Shown: positions 7,903 through 17,380, counted from the stretch's first letter. The stretch: 64,000 nucleotides of DNA from an uncultured Anaerococcus sp. (GCA_900551095.1 URUJ01000007.1:5626-69625); one strand, 5' to 3'. Translations and numbers: made by a program. The notes: a model not told the origin generated them from the letters alone.

Positions 7903-8755
7903 AGTAGATAATATCAGCAAATCTTTTGGACAAAATCAAGTCTTAAAAGACGTGTCTTTTGACCTAGTTCCTGGCACAATTACGGGTATTGTCGGCAGGA
8001 ATGGGTCGGGTAAGACAACCCTACTTAAGATTTTGTGTGGAATTTATAAGGCCGATTCTGGAGAATTTACCCTAGATGGGAAAAAGCTAGAAAATAATCC
8101 AGAAATTATATCCCATATTGGATTTTTACCAGATAGGTTTGATTATTTTAGTTTTTATAAGGCCAAAGATGTGCCAGATTTTTATAAGGTTATCTATGAG
8201 AATTTTGACAGCGATTATTTCTTTTGCCAGCTTAACAAAAACGAAATTGATCCTAATCAAAATATTAGAAATTTTTCAAAAGGTCAAAAAAACCTCCTAG
8301 GACTTATCACAATCCTATCTTCAAAGGCTGATGTGCTTCTAGTTGACGAAGTCCTAGACGGCATGGATGTCCTAAATAAAAAGCAAATAATATCCTATAT
8401 CCTAGATGCAAAGGATGAGGGTAGGACAGTCCTTGCATCAAGCCACGACCTTGATCATCTGACTGGTATTTGCGAAAATATTTTATACTTGTCTAAAGAT
8501 GGAATCCTTAAAAATACTAGCACTGATGACAAAAATATAAGGAAAATCCAAGTCGTTGTGAAAGAAAAACTTCCTCAGGAACTTGCAGATAGGGCCGTTG
8601 TTATTTCGACAATAGGTAGGGTAAATGTGATATTAATCAAGGCAGATGATGAACTTTTGAGCCACTACCTATCACATGACCAGATTGTCCAATACGATAT
8701 GCTGGGCCTAAAAATAGAAGATTACTTCTACATGGAACAGGGAGGCGAAATATGA
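7892..8755 (+). CDS. ABC transporter ATP-binding protein of the GntR-linked operon
   Basis: The 287-residue protein has Walker A GRNGSGKTT at about residues 35-43 and Walker B VLLVDEVLDGMD. The signature is degenerate, NFSKGQKNL in place of LSGGQ, and Walker B carries DEVLDGMD where DEPTSGLD is usual. The C-terminal ~80 residues extend past the ATPase fold, as in YtrB/BcrA-like transporters. It would power the membrane partner encoded next, with which it overlaps by 4 bases (ATGA). Transport substrate and direction are not evident. Confidence 0.87.
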   Translation: MLFKVDNISKSFGQNQVLKDVSFDLVPGTITGIVGRNGSGKTTLLKILCGIYKADSGEFTLDGKKLENNPEIISHIGFLPDRFDYFSFYKAKDVPDFYKVIYENFDSDYFFCQLNKNEIDPNQNIRNFSKGQKNLLGLITILSSKADVLLVDEVLDGMDVLNKKQIISYILDAKDEGRTVLASSHDLDHLTGICENILYLSKDGILKNTSTDDKNIRKIQVVVKEKLPQELADRAVVISTIGRVNVILIKADDELLSHYLSHDQIVQYDMLGLKIEDYFYMEQGGEI

Positions 8756-9990
8756 AAGATTTTAAGAAAATATTAAAACTAACCTGGAAGAGGTACGCAA
8801 TTTGGATAATCCTTTTAGCATTTTTCTTCACATTGCTAAATACGTTAGGAACAAAAAACAATTTTAAATGGGAACAAAGAAGCCTTATTGATCCAGTAAT
8901 AGAAATGGAAAGAGACCTTGGTAAAGAGAGCAAATATTTATCTGATGGTAAATTAGATAAAGATTTTTTTGAAAAAAGTGAAAAACTTGCCAAAGAATAT
9001 GCTAAAAAATACAATTTAAAGGAAGAGGAAGAAAAAACTTTCGAAGAGTCCTATAATCTAGAACCAATAGAAGAAAAGAATGACTTATGGGAGAAATACA
9101 GTATCTATAATAATTATTTAAGATCCATGGAATATTTCAAAAGTGGGAAATACCTTGTGATAGAAAAGCTTTTAAGTTCTATGGCGATATCCCTTGTCTT
9201 TATTATCATTGCCTCAATCGGGCTTACATCTATCGAAGAATCATTAAATTACTATGATTTCACAAGGATGCTTCCTTGGTCAAAGAAAAAAGAATTTCTC
9301 ATGAAAGTGGGTATAGCGTTAATATTTGGTCTAGCCTTGTTCATAATAAATACTGTAATAGTATTTATAACAATTAAAGGTTCAGCATTTTCTGAAATTG
9401 TAAGTTTTGCAGGGTTTCCTACTTTTCTTTTAAAATGTATAATCTCCTTTGTTTCAGCAAGCCTTGTTGGTGTTTCTCTTGGACTTTTGGCAGGAAATTT
9501 CATTGGCCATATCGGTCTAGGAATTATAGCCGTAGGTTTTATAGAGTGGTTTAAACTAATAGTATTTTCATTTTTAACAATCTTCGGTGATGGTCATGCT
9601 GCTAGGTTAAATGAACGCTATTATGAATTTAAAGAGGGATTAACTCCGGCAGCAAAGACTTTTCTTTCGCTAACAAATGCTAATTTTGAACAAATTTCAA
9701 CTATTTGGGCAGGGCTTGTAGTGGCAATAGTTATTGCAACTTGTGCATACTTCTTAATAGGAAAATCTTCCGCAGAAAGATCAGGCTACATGGTAAAAAA
9801 TAAAGTCCTTTCAGAAATTTGCAAATGGTTAGGAATTCTTTCATTAACATCAATCCTCTTTATGGTTGTAACAGGGCTTATTGGTTTTGATGGCTTAAAT
9901 ATTATAATAAGAATCCTAGCCTACGGCCTTTCCCTCTTGATATCTTACAAATTATTTGATATCCTATTTAAGATAAGACTTAAGTTTTAA
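8752..9990 (+). CDS. ABC transporter membrane protein of the GntR-linked operon
   Basis: The 412-residue protein has one N-terminal membrane segment (IWIILLAFFFTLL), then an extracytoplasmic charged stretch of roughly 100 residues rich in E and K, then about five further membrane spans. This is the ABC-2 permease layout with an external loop. The first soluble loop begins near residue 35. It starts inside the end of the ATPase gene, so the two are translationally coupled. No sequence motif reveals the substrate. Confidence 0.82.
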   Translation: MKDFKKILKLTWKRYAIWIILLAFFFTLLNTLGTKNNFKWEQRSLIDPVIEMERDLGKESKYLSDGKLDKDFFEKSEKLAKEYAKKYNLKEEEEKTFEESYNLEPIEEKNDLWEKYSIYNNYLRSMEYFKSGKYLVIEKLLSSMAISLVFIIIASIGLTSIEESLNYYDFTRMLPWSKKKEFLMKVGIALIFGLALFIINTVIVFITIKGSAFSEIVSFAGFPTFLLKCIISFVSASLVGVSLGLLAGNFIGHIGLGIIAVGFIEWFKLIVFSFLTIFGDGHAARLNERYYEFKEGLTPAAKTFLSLTNANFEQISTIWAGLVVAIVIATCAYFLIGKSSAERSGYMVKNKVLSEICKWLGILSLTSILFMVVTGLIGFDGLNIIIRILAYGLSLLISYKLFDILFKIRLKF

Positions 9991-10003
9991 ATAGGAGATA
10001 AAA

Positions 10004-10447
10004 ATGGCAAAAGATAGACTAAGTTGGAATGAATATTTTATGAGACTTGCAGAAACTGTGGCAATGCGTGGTACTTGCGATAGGGCCTATGTGGGTTGTG
10101 TCCTTGTTAATAACGAAAATAGGATTGTGTCAACTGGCTACAACGGCTCAATTAAGGGAAACGCCCACTGCGACGAGATTGGACACACCATGAGAGATGG
10201 GCACTGTATAGCTACAATTCACGCAGAAATGAATGCACTTTTGTATTGTGCCAAGGAAGGAATTTCAGTTAAGGATACACTTTGCTATGTGACTCACTTT
10301 CCTTGTCTAAACTGCACAAAGAGTTTGATCCAAGCAGGTATCAAAAAAATTTACTACAGAAATGCCTACAGGGTGGATGATTACGCAATCGAACTTCTTG
10401 AAAAAAACGGCATAGAATATATCAAAATCGAAGAGGATGATAAATGA
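10004..10447 (+). CDS. Deoxycytidylate (dCMP) deaminase, ComEB-like
   Basis: The 147-residue protein has the zinc-dependent cytidine/deoxycytidylate deaminase motifs: HAEMNA at residues 73-78 (zinc-binding His73 and proton-shuttle Glu75) and PCLNC at residues 100-104, giving the two zinc-binding cysteines. It should deaminate dCMP to dUMP for thymidylate supply. An RBS (AGGAG) lies 7-8 bases before the ATG. The next gene starts inside its last codons, so it begins a three-gene nucleotide-salvage run. It lies 13 bases after the ABC permease and could be read from the same promoter. Confidence 0.9.
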   Translation: MAKDRLSWNEYFMRLAETVAMRGTCDRAYVGCVLVNNENRIVSTGYNGSIKGNAHCDEIGHTMRDGHCIATIHAEMNALLYCAKEGISVKDTLCYVTHFPCLNCTKSLIQAGIKKIYYRNAYRVDDYAIELLEKNGIEYIKIEEDDK

Positions 10448-11130
10448 TATTGGCATCAGATTTTGACGGGACGATTTTTATAGAAGGTAAAATTTCCGAA
10501 AAAGATATACAAGCAATAAGAGATTTCCAGCAAGCTGGGAATCTTTTTGTCCTTGTAACAGGCAGATCTTTTTCAAGTCTATTTCCTTTAATAGAAAATA
10601 AAATCGCACCAGATGTAGTAATCGCAAATAATGGTGGTCATATTTTTGTAAGAGAAGATGATAATTTAAAAGAAATACTAAGGCTAACTATATCCTATAA
10701 TAAAGCGAAAGATTTTTTACATTTTTATAGAAGCAAAATTAATAATGAAATGGCTATTTTTACAGAAAATAAAAAGCTAAGAGATATAGAGGATATAAAT
10801 GATGAGATAATGGCCCTTGCGATTTATTCTGACGAAAAAATCGAGAATTATTACCCGGATGACTTTGATTTTCATTACTCTTATGCCGTTATAGATGTGG
10901 TCAAAAAGGGTATAAATAAACAAAGAGGGATAGAAATAATTAAGAAATATTATTCTATTAACGAAGAAATAATTGCCATAGGCGATGATTATAATGACAT
11001 TGATTTTCTAAAAAATACGCCAAATTCTTACACTCTTGACTATGTGAGTAATAAAGAGGTGAGAAAGGTGGCTAATTTTAGTGTGAATTCTGTAGCAGAG
11101 CTTATAAAAAATCTAATGGAGGAAGTATGA
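10444..11130 (+). CDS. HAD superfamily phosphatase, Cof-like
   Basis: The 228-residue protein shows the HAD motifs: DFDGT at residues 6-10 (nucleophile and acid/base aspartates), LVTGRS (motif II) and [12 protein letters not shown] (motif IV, metal-binding acids). The middle segment of about 100 residues is a C2-type cap of the Cof family. Such enzymes dephosphorylate small metabolites such as sugar phosphates, nucleotides or FMN. Its place between a dCMP deaminase and a nucleoside phosphorylase, with 4-base overlaps at both ends, points to a nucleotide-related substrate, but that is inferred. Confidence 0.85.
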   Translation: MILASDFDGTIFIEGKISEKDIQAIRDFQQAGNLFVLVTGRSFSSLFPLIENKIAPDVVIANNGGHIFVREDDNLKEILRLTISYNKAKDFLHFYRSKINNEMAIFTENKKLRDIEDINDEIMALAIYSDEKIENYYPDDFDFHYSYAVIDVVKKGINKQRGIEIIKKYYSINEEIIAIGDDYNDIDFLKNTPNSYTLDYVSNKEVRKVANFSVNSVAELIKNLMEEV

Positions 11131-11894
11131 AATATTCAGACGACGGTAGACAGTACCATATTGGTTTAAAAGAAGATGAAATTGGAAAATACGTGATTTT
11201 GCCGGGAGATCCTAAAAGGTGTGAAAAAATTGCGGCATATTTTGAAAATCCAAAAAAAGTTGGTGACAGACGTGAATATGTGACCTACACAGGTTATCTT
11301 GGAGGAGAGAAAGTATCTGTCACATCCACAGGTATTGGCGGTCCATCTGCAGCTATTGCTATCACTGAATTATCAAAACTTGGAGCTCATACTTTTATCA
11401 GAGTTGGCACTTGTGGGGGAATAGATTTGGATGTAAAAAGTGGAGACATAGTAATTGCCCAAGCTGCAATAAGAGCAGAAGGCACAAGCAAGGAATACGC
11501 TCCAATCGAATTTCCAGCCGTGGCAGATTTTGAAGTGACATCTGCTCTAAAAAAAGCAAGTGAAACTCTAGGAGCAAAAAGCCATGTTGGCGTGGTTCAG
11601 TGCAAGGATTCTTTCTATGGCCAACATGAACCAGACGTCATGCCAATCTCCTACGAATTAAATAATAAGTGGGAAGCATGGAAAAGGCTAGGAACTCTCG
11701 CAAGCGAAATGGAATCCGCAGCCTTATTTACAGTAGCAAGCTTCCTAAAGGTGAGAGTAGGTTCATGTTTTCTAGCTGTAGCCAACCAAGAAAGAGAAAA
11801 AGAAAACCTAGAAAATCCAGTAGTCCACGACACTGACCTTGCAATAAGAGTAGGTATCGAAGGAATTAAAAATTTGATAGAAGCTGATAAATAG
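11127..11894 (+). CDS. udp: Uridine phosphorylase
   Basis: The 255-residue protein has the NP-I nucleoside phosphorylase fold: [14 protein letters not shown] near the N-terminus with the phosphate-binding GDP(K/x)[24 protein letters not shown] (phosphate loop) and [15 protein letters not shown], whose glutamates contact ribose. The wording [12 protein letters not shown] and the length favour uridine phosphorylase over purine enzymes. It splits uridine with phosphate into uracil and ribose 1-phosphate. It overlaps the HAD gene by 4 bases and ends at a terminator. Confidence 0.88.
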   Translation: MKYSDDGRQYHIGLKEDEIGKYVILPGDPKRCEKIAAYFENPKKVGDRREYVTYTGYLGGEKVSVTSTGIGGPSAAIAITELSKLGAHTFIRVGTCGGIDLDVKSGDIVIAQAAIRAEGTSKEYAPIEFPAVADFEVTSALKKASETLGAKSHVGVVQCKDSFYGQHEPDVMPISYELNNKWEAWKRLGTLASEMESAALFTVASFLKVRVGSCFLAVANQEREKENLENPVVHDTDLAIRVGIEGIKNLIEADK

Positions 11895-11903
11895 AATATT
11901 ATT

Positions 11904-11933
11904 TCCCTTATCTTTTGATGAGGGATTTTTTTG
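11904..11933 (+). terminator. Terminator after the nucleotide-salvage run
   Basis: TCCCTTATC (11904-11912) pairs with GATGAGGGA (11917-11925) around TTTT with one wobble, followed by a run of seven T. Confidence 0.85.
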
Positions 11934-11940
11934 TGTTTTC

Positions 11941-11976
11941 TTGACAAGTGTTATAAACTGTTATATACTGTTATAG
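11941..11976 (+). promoter_or_regulatory. Promoter with phased TGTTATA direct repeats
   Basis: TTGACA (11941-11946), a 17-base spacer and TATACT (11964-11969) form a strong promoter. TGTTATA occurs at 11949, 11959 and 11969, exactly 10 bases apart, spanning spacer and start site. The phasing by one helical turn suggests side-by-side protein binding, probably by the GntR regulator encoded next. Confidence 0.7.
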
Positions 11977-11993
11977 AGAAGAGGGGAATAAAA

Positions 11994-12377
11994 GTGAAGA
12001 TTATTATAAAAAATGGGTCGGCAGTGCCTATTTATGAACAGATTAAAAATGCAATTAGGGAAGAAATTCTAAATGGCAAGCTAAAAGCAGGGGAGAAGCT
12101 TCCATCTGTGAGAAATCTTGCCCGTGAGCTTTCTATTTCGATTCTCACTGTTAAAAAAGCCTACGACGAGCTAGAAAATGAAGGCTTCATCGAAAGCCGC
12201 CAAGGTCTTGGGACCTTTGTTGGAAAAGAAGATCCGAATTTAAGGCTTGAAGAAAAGCAAAAAAAACTTGAAGAAGCCTTGCTTTCTGCAATTAGGTTTT
12301 CAAAAGATATTGAAATGGAAAAGTACGATTTATTTAAACTTTTAGAATATTTATATGAAGGAGATTTTAATGATTGA
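11994..12377 (+). CDS. GntR family regulator, YtrA subfamily
   Basis: The 127-residue protein begins at a GTG with GAGGGG upstream; a longer frame from 11931 runs through the promoter and is not the start. It has the GntR winged helix (IYEQIKNAIREEILNGKLKAGEKLPSVRNLARELSISILTVKKAYDEL is the core, shown here only by its ends IYEQIK and KKAYDEL) and a short C-terminal helix typical of the YtrA group. Its stop codon lies 8 bases inside the following ATPase gene, so translation is coupled. It probably binds the repeats in its own promoter and controls the transporter. Confidence 0.87.
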   Translation: MKIIIKNGSAVPIYEQIKNAIREEILNGKLKAGEKLPSVRNLARELSISILTVKKAYDELENEGFIESRQGLGTFVGKEDPNLRLEEKQKKLEEALLSAIRFSKDIEMEKYDLFKLLEYLYEGDFND

Positions 12378-13206
12378 TAAGATTAGGGCAAGGGGCCTTG
12401 CCAAAAATTTTGACAAATTTAAGCTAGGACCAAATGACTTTACTATCAAAAAAGGTTTTGTAACAGGCTTTATCGGGAAAAATGGAATGGGAAAGACAAC
12501 TACCATCAAGGCACTCTTGTCCCTTATAAATTACGATGGGGAGATTTTCCTTGATGATAAAAAAATAGAAGACTTATCCTATCTTCAAGATGTGGGTCTT
12601 GTCATGGACGATTCTTTCTTAGGAAAAGATTGGACCTTAGACCTTGTAAATAAAGCCATGAATGTTGGATATGAAAATTGGGATGAGAAATCTTTTTATG
12701 GATTTCTTGATAAATTTAATCTTGATAGGGACAAAAAGGTAGAAGAATTATCAAGGGGTATGAAAATCAAGCTAATGCTTGCTATTGCCTTATCCCACCA
12801 GGCGAAAATCCTAATCCTAGATGAACCAACAAGCGGTCTTGACCCTGCCATGAGAGATGAACTTGTAGATATAGTATTAGATTTTATGGAAAATGAAGAT
12901 CACACAGTCCTATTTTCAACCCATATCACCCAAGATCTTGATAGGATTGCAGATTTTATAGTCTTTATAGATGATGGAAAGATTGTCTATGAGGGGTCTA
13001 AGGATGAGTTTTACGACAAATTTTTGCTAATAAAGGGTGGACTTGATGATTATGAAAGAATAAAAAATCTCAAAATCCTTGGCCAAAAGATGTCAAAAGT
13101 CAATTTTGAAGCCTTAGTTTTGAGGGAAGATTATAGGGAAGATGAGAACCTGCTGGCTGAAGCGCCAAGTATAGATGAGATTATGATTTATTATGGGAGG
13201 AAATGA
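12370..13206 (+). CDS. ABC transporter ATP-binding protein of the second GntR operon
   Basis: The 278-residue ATPase has Walker A GKNGMGKTTT, a signature ELSRGMKIKL (LSRGM, common in this subgroup) and Walker B ILILDEPTSGLDP, followed by HITQDL with the switch histidine. The ATG at 12370 has GAAGGAG upstream and overlaps the regulator; the earlier ATG at 12355 lies in the RBS itself. The C-terminal ~70 residues are an accessory domain seen in BcrA/YtrB-type ATPases. Its membrane partner is the next gene, which overlaps it by 4 bases. Confidence 0.88.
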   Translation: MIDKIRARGLAKNFDKFKLGPNDFTIKKGFVTGFIGKNGMGKTTTIKALLSLINYDGEIFLDDKKIEDLSYLQDVGLVMDDSFLGKDWTLDLVNKAMNVGYENWDEKSFYGFLDKFNLDRDKKVEELSRGMKIKLMLAIALSHQAKILILDEPTSGLDPAMRDELVDIVLDFMENEDHTVLFSTHITQDLDRIADFIVFIDDGKIVYEGSKDEFYDKFLLIKGGLDDYERIKNLKILGQKMSKVNFEALVLREDYREDENLLAEAPSIDEIMIYYGRK

Positions 13207-13856
13207 TGAATATAAAAAAACAAATTAAACTGGATTTAATTTCGATAAAGCCTTATTTTACCCTTAAAAACTTACTTGTTTTTTCAGGTATTGCTATTTT
13301 TTATATGTTTATAACTAAAAGCCCAAATATCCTTTTATCAATTTCTATGTTTTTTGCTATGGCTTTCTCAGCTTATCCATTTCTTGTGGGATATAATTCA
13401 GGAATTGATGGTATTTATAGACTGTTTTCCATTGACAGCAAGGATGTAGTTTTAGCTAGATATATTTTAGCTTTTATTATCTACGTATTCTCCTCAATCC
13501 TAGGTATTACTTACTACTTAATAGCTTCAAAAATTAAGGCCTATCCAATAAATATGGAGATATTGATTACTTTTGGGGTAAATTTTCTGGTTTTTGCTAT
13601 AATTATATCCCTACAATATCCAATCTATTTTAAATATGGCTATACAAAGGCAAAAACTTGGATTCTTCTTCCGATATTTATATTAGGTATATTGGGAGGA
13701 GTTGTAGGATTTTTGGTAAAAGATTTTTCTGACCTTATTAATTTTGCCTATCAAAATAAGGAGCTTTTAATAATATTATGTATTATCATATTTATACTAA
13801 TAATTACAATTTCAATTAAGCTTGCTATCAAATTTTATAGACAAAGAGATTTTTAA
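13203..13856 (+). CDS. ABC-2 type membrane protein of the second GntR operon
   Basis: The 217-residue protein is almost wholly hydrophobic with about six membrane spans and no large soluble domain. It starts at ATGATG overlapping the ATPase stop codon, with GGGAGG just upstream. By position it is the permease that works with the preceding ATPase. Family resemblance is limited to ABC-2 membrane proteins in general, and the substrate is unknown. Confidence 0.8.
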   Translation: MMNIKKQIKLDLISIKPYFTLKNLLVFSGIAIFYMFITKSPNILLSISMFFAMAFSAYPFLVGYNSGIDGIYRLFSIDSKDVVLARYILAFIIYVFSSILGITYYLIASKIKAYPINMEILITFGVNFLVFAIIISLQYPIYFKYGYTKAKTWILLPIFILGILGGVVGFLVKDFSDLINFAYQNKELLIILCIIIFILIITISIKLAIKFYRQRDF

Positions 13857-13976
13857 TTATAAATTGATGGATTAGAAAAGTTTGCTTGTATGGTATTTAC
13901 TTTATTTATGGGATTTCTCCTCAATGCTTTTGTGGTAATGACGGAGTAGAATTGTACAAATAAATAATTTCAATAA

Positions 13977-14020
13977 AAAAATCGTCCCGACTTTTTTTAA
14001 GTCTAGGGACGATTTTCTTT
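13977..14020. terminator. Bidirectional terminator between converging operons
   Basis: AAAATCGTCCC and GGGACGATTTT pair perfectly, with a second inner stem GACTT/AAGTC. A and T runs on either side let it end transcription from both directions: the ABC operon on plus and fruK on minus. Confidence 0.9.
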
Positions 14021-14953
14021 TTATTCTATTATTTCTATGTCTACAAGAGGTAGGACATCAAGAATCTCATCTCTACTTGGTAGGTCTAGGACTTTAGCTG
14101 TGGCGTTTGCTGCAGCAACTGCTACCATGTAGGATTCGATTGGGTCGTTATCTCTTACAAGGGTGCCGACAAAACCTGCTATCATCGCATCTCTACAAGC
14201 AACTGTGTTTATGATTTCTCTTTCATCTTTAATTGGGTTTGCCGCATAGACTCCATCTCTGGTAAAAAACATTGATCCGTCTTCGCCGTAGGAGATTATT
14301 ACGTATTTTGCACCTTTTTTGATGAGGTCTTTGCCGTAAGGGATGTAGTCCATCTTATCTTCGATTTTTACGTTGTAGATAGCTTCGATATCTTCTCCGT
14401 TTGGTTTTACTAGAAGTGGCCCTCTTTGAACCATATTCATCAAATATTGACTTGGTACGTCAGCGATAAAATACGCCCCGTTAGCCTTGGCTATTTCTAC
14501 CATTCTGTCATAGATATCAGCATCTTCTCCGTGTTCCATTGGAGGAACAGAGCCGCCAAAGATTATTGTATCTCCTTCTCTGACTCTTGATAGATAATAT
14601 AGAAGTTCTTCTACTTCTTCGGTTGAAATTGTAGGACCTTGGAAATTTATTACTGTTTCTTTTTTATCTTCAAAAATTTTGATGTTTATCCTGTTAGATG
14701 CTTCTATTTCAACAAAGTCTACTAGGATTTCTTCTTTTTCTAGCCAATCTTTTATAAAAAGTCCTTGGTACGATCCAAGAAAGCCGGTGGCTGTTGTTGG
14801 GATTTTTAGTTGGGATAATATTCTTGATACGTTTATTGCCTTCCCACCTGGGAGGGTTCTTTCGGTTTTGATGTTGTTGTTAAAACCCGGGTTTAATTTG
14901 TCTACTTCTACAAATAAGTCTACAGATGGGTTTAGGGTTACTGTGTAAATCAT
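14021..14953 (-). CDS. fruK: 1-phosphofructokinase-like PfkB sugar kinase with an altered GxGD motif
   Basis: The 310-residue protein matches the 1-phosphofructokinase / tagatose-6-phosphate kinase group: IYTVTLNPSVDLFVEV at the N-terminus, RTLPGGKAINVSRIL (substrate-binding GG), SGSVP-type IIFGGSVPPM, and VKPNGEDIEAI. It would phosphorylate fructose 1-phosphate or a related sugar phosphate with ATP. The ATG at 14953 is chosen because GAGGT lies five bases upstream. Unusually, the anion-hole motif, normally GAGD, reads ACRD here; the catalytic aspartate (about residue 255) remains but both glycines are gone. It follows murF by 11 bases. Substrate class and activity are therefore less certain than the fold. 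Confidence 0.8.
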   Translation of the reverse strand: MIYTVTLNPSVDLFVEVDKLNPGFNNNIKTERTLPGGKAINVSRILSQLKIPTTATGFLGSYQGLFIKDWLEKEEILVDFVEIEASNRINIKIFEDKKETVINFQGPTISTEEVEELLYYLSRVREGDTIIFGGSVPPMEHGEDADIYDRMVEIAKANGAYFIADVPSQYLMNMVQRGPLLVKPNGEDIEAIYNVKIEDKMDYIPYGKDLIKKGAKYVIISYGEDGSMFFTRDGVYAANPIKDEREIINTVACRDAMIAGFVGTLVRDNDPIESYMVAVAAANATAKVLDLPSRDEILDVLPLVDIEIIE

Positions 14954-14964
14954 GGATACCTCTT

Positions 14965-16344
14965 TCATATATTAAAGTACTTAATGGATTCGATAACTTC
15001 TTCCATGTGCATGCCGTGACTGCCTTTGACAAAAATCAGGCTTGCACCAATTACAAGAGATTTTAATTTCTCGATTAATTCGTCTTTGTGTTCAAAATAT
15101 AGCGACCTATCTTGTGGGAAATTTTCTAGGCTTGCTTCATACATTTCCCTCGCAAGAGGACCGTAGAACAAGCAATAATCTATTTTTTTGCTATCAATTT
15201 TTAAACCTACCCCACGGTGAAGCTCTTTTTCATTTTCCCCAAGTTCAAGCATATCGGCAAGGCAAACTATTTTTCTCTTGTAGCCTTCTAGCATATAAGC
15301 AGTCTCTAGCCCTGCTTGGAGAGATTGAGGATTTGACTTGTATGAGTCATCCAAAACGTCAAAGCCTTCACACTCTAGAAGTTCGGTTCTATTTTGACTT
15401 GATTTTGCCTTCATAAAACCGTTGTCGATTGTTTCTTTTGATAGACCTAAAATCTCACTTATCATTACAACAGCAGCCGCATTGTAAATATTATGCTCGC
15501 CAATAAGTGGCACTTCGTAAAGTTCGTCTTCATGGGAGAAACTAATCTTGGATGATGGTGACTTTTCAATTTTAATCTTGAAATCAGCATCATCACTAGT
15601 GCCAAAAGATAACACTTTTTGTTTTATGTCATAAGTAGGGATTTCATCTCTCATGGTCGGATCATCTATATTATAGATAAAAAGCCCATCGTCTTTCATT
15701 CCGTCAAGGATTTCAAGTTTCGCCTTGAGGATGCCAGACTTACTTTTTAGGTTGTGAAGATGGCTATCTCCAATATTTGTAATTATGGAAATATCTGGTT
15801 TTACCATTGGGCTTGTAAGGGCAATATCTCCAAAATTATCTGTACCAAGCTCTATTATTGCTACTTCTGTTTCTGGATTTAGAGATAGAACAGTTTTTGG
15901 TACGCCTATGTCGTTATTTAGATTGCCCATGGTTTTTTGGGTCTTATATTTTTCTGAAAGAACCCCATACAAAAGATCTTTGGTAGTTGTCTTGCCGTTT
16001 GAACCAGTGATGGCAATGACCTTGTAGGATAGTTCATTCCTGTAGGCTGTAGCAAGGTCTTGGAGGGCTTTTTTTGTATCGGCTACTTTTATATGGGGAA
16101 TTGATACAGTTTTATTAATTTTTTCTGGATTATCTATAAGAAAGGCCTTAGCGCCCTTATTCTCACATTCTTTGATAAAAATTCTTCCGTCAAAAACTTC
16201 ACCGACCAAAGGAATATAAAGTTCGCCTGGATCAATAGTTCTAGAATCGGTTGAAATTCCCTTGATTTTCACATCGGAAAACTTATCGTCAGAGATTTTT
16301 CCACCAATCATATTGGCAATTTCTTTTAATGTCTTTTCAATCAT
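14965..16344 (-). CDS. murF: UDP-MurNAc-tripeptide--D-alanyl-D-alanine ligase
   Basis: The 459-residue protein has the Mur ligase architecture: an N-terminal UDP-binding domain (IKGISTDSRTIDPGELYIPL), the ATP-binding P-loop ITGSNGKTTTKDLL near residue 110, the central Mur signature around NIGDSHLHNLKSKSGI, and a C-terminal domain with LADMLELGENEKELH. It adds D-Ala-D-Ala to the UDP-MurNAc-tripeptide in the cytoplasm, finishing the peptidoglycan pentapeptide. The ATG at 16344 has AGGAG upstream. It overlaps ddl, which makes its D-Ala-D-Ala substrate, by 8 bases. The pair forms a natural operon. Confidence 0.95.
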   Translation of the reverse strand: MIEKTLKEIANMIGGKISDDKFSDVKIKGISTDSRTIDPGELYIPLVGEVFDGRIFIKECENKGAKAFLIDNPEKINKTVSIPHIKVADTKKALQDLATAYRNELSYKVIAITGSNGKTTTKDLLYGVLSEKYKTQKTMGNLNNDIGVPKTVLSLNPETEVAIIELGTDNFGDIALTSPMVKPDISIITNIGDSHLHNLKSKSGILKAKLEILDGMKDDGLFIYNIDDPTMRDEIPTYDIKQKVLSFGTSDDADFKIKIEKSPSSKISFSHEDELYEVPLIGEHNIYNAAAVVMISEILGLSKETIDNGFMKAKSSQNRTELLECEGFDVLDDSYKSNPQSLQAGLETAYMLEGYKRKIVCLADMLELGENEKELHRGVGLKIDSKKIDYCLFYGPLAREMYEASLENFPQDRSLYFEHKDELIEKLKSLVIGASLIFVKGSHGMHMEEVIESIKYFNI

Positions 16345-17380
16345 TTCTACTTCTCCTAAATCCGTCATCTATTAATTTATCGAGAATTGTAGAAAAATCC
16401 ACATCGTAAAGCTTCATAGCCATCCTTGCAAAAAATGAAGATGGGGTAAAGCCTGGAAAGGTGTTTATTTCATTGATATAGAAATTTTTATCATTTCCAT
16501 AAAAAATATCGACTCTCGCAAAACCTTCACATCCAGCAGCCTTGTAGCAAGCTTTGGCAAAGTCTTTAGCTTTTTTTAGGTCTTCTTCATCCATCTTATA
16601 AGGAAGCTCTTCTCTGGTTGTCTTTGAGAAATATTTCGCATCCCAGTCCAAAAAAACATGGTCTGTAATATAGGCTGCAGGATCAGAAACATCTATATTG
16701 TCAGAATCTCCAAGGACAGCAAGTTCTATCTCTTGACCTAGGATTAACTCTTCTACTAGAAGTTTTCTGTCGTATTTAAGGGCTTCTAGTCCTGCTTTTT
16801 TGAAATCTTCTTTTGTTTCCACTCTAGATACACCAACAGAAGAGCCATTTGCAGAAGGCTTTACAATGAGGGGGAGACCGATATAATCAACACATTCGTC
16901 AATAAAATCGTCGTCAAAATCTTCTTTATAGCAATATTTGTATTTGGCTTGTTTAAGTTTTGACTTTTCGAAAATGTCGTTACTTGTGACCTTATCCATG
17001 CAAATAGCAGAGGATAATAGACCATTTCCGATATAAGTTAGGCCTACCGCATCCAAAAAGCCTTGGATAGTGCCGTCTTCGCCGTAAGTTCCGTGGACAA
17101 CTGGAAGGATAATTGTGTTTTCTAGGTTTTCCTTTGAAGTCTCCATCAGAAAGTCTGCGATAGATTCTTGTTTAGACTTAGAAATATTTTTTACCAGGGA
17201 AAATTCATCTTCTGGATTAAAGTCTGTAAAAGTTTCTGAAAATTTTCCTTCCTTATCTATATATACTATTTTTTCTTGGTATTTTTCCTTGTTTAGGTTT
17301 TTAACTATGTTAAGGGCACTTCTTAGGGCGATATCATGCTCGCTAGAAGGTCCTCCGCATAAGATGCATACAGTTTTCAT
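16337..17380 (-). CDS. ddl: D-alanine--D-alanine ligase
   Basis: The 347-residue protein has the ATP-grasp ligase signatures: CGGPSSEHDIALRSA at the start, GTYGEDGTIQGFLDAVGLTYIGNG (catalytic core loop), PLIVKPSANGSSVGVSRV, and INEINTFPGFTPSSFFARM at the C-terminus with the metal-binding glutamate and asparagine. It joins two D-alanines for peptidoglycan synthesis. Wording of the F/Y selectivity region was not analysed, so I cannot judge vancomycin-type variants. It heads the ddl-murF-fruK operon, and its weak RBS is AAAGAG. Confidence 0.95.
   Translation of the reverse strand: MKTVCILCGGPSSEHDIALRSALNIVKNLNKEKYQEKIVYIDKEGKFSETFTDFNPEDEFSLVKNISKSKQESIADFLMETSKENLENTIILPVVHGTYGEDGTIQGFLDAVGLTYIGNGLLSSAICMDKVTSNDIFEKSKLKQAKYKYCYKEDFDDDFIDECVDYIGLPLIVKPSANGSSVGVSRVETKEDFKKAGLEALKYDRKLLVEELILGQEIELAVLGDSDNIDVSDPAAYITDHVFLDWDAKYFSKTTREELPYKMDEEDLKKAKDFAKACYKAAGCEGFARVDIFYGNDKNFYINEINTFPGFTPSSFFARMAMKLYDVDFSTILDKLIDDGFRRSRND

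Noticed and set aside
9252..9503. Minus-strand frame inside the ABC permease gene
   Set aside because: It is an antisense shadow of a well-supported membrane-protein gene, without RBS or domain.
13857..13970. Short hydrophobic frame after the second ABC operon
   Set aside because: A frame reads MVFTLFMGFLLNAFVVMTE, but it has no ribosome binding site and lies just before the terminator. It could be a remnant but is too short to support.
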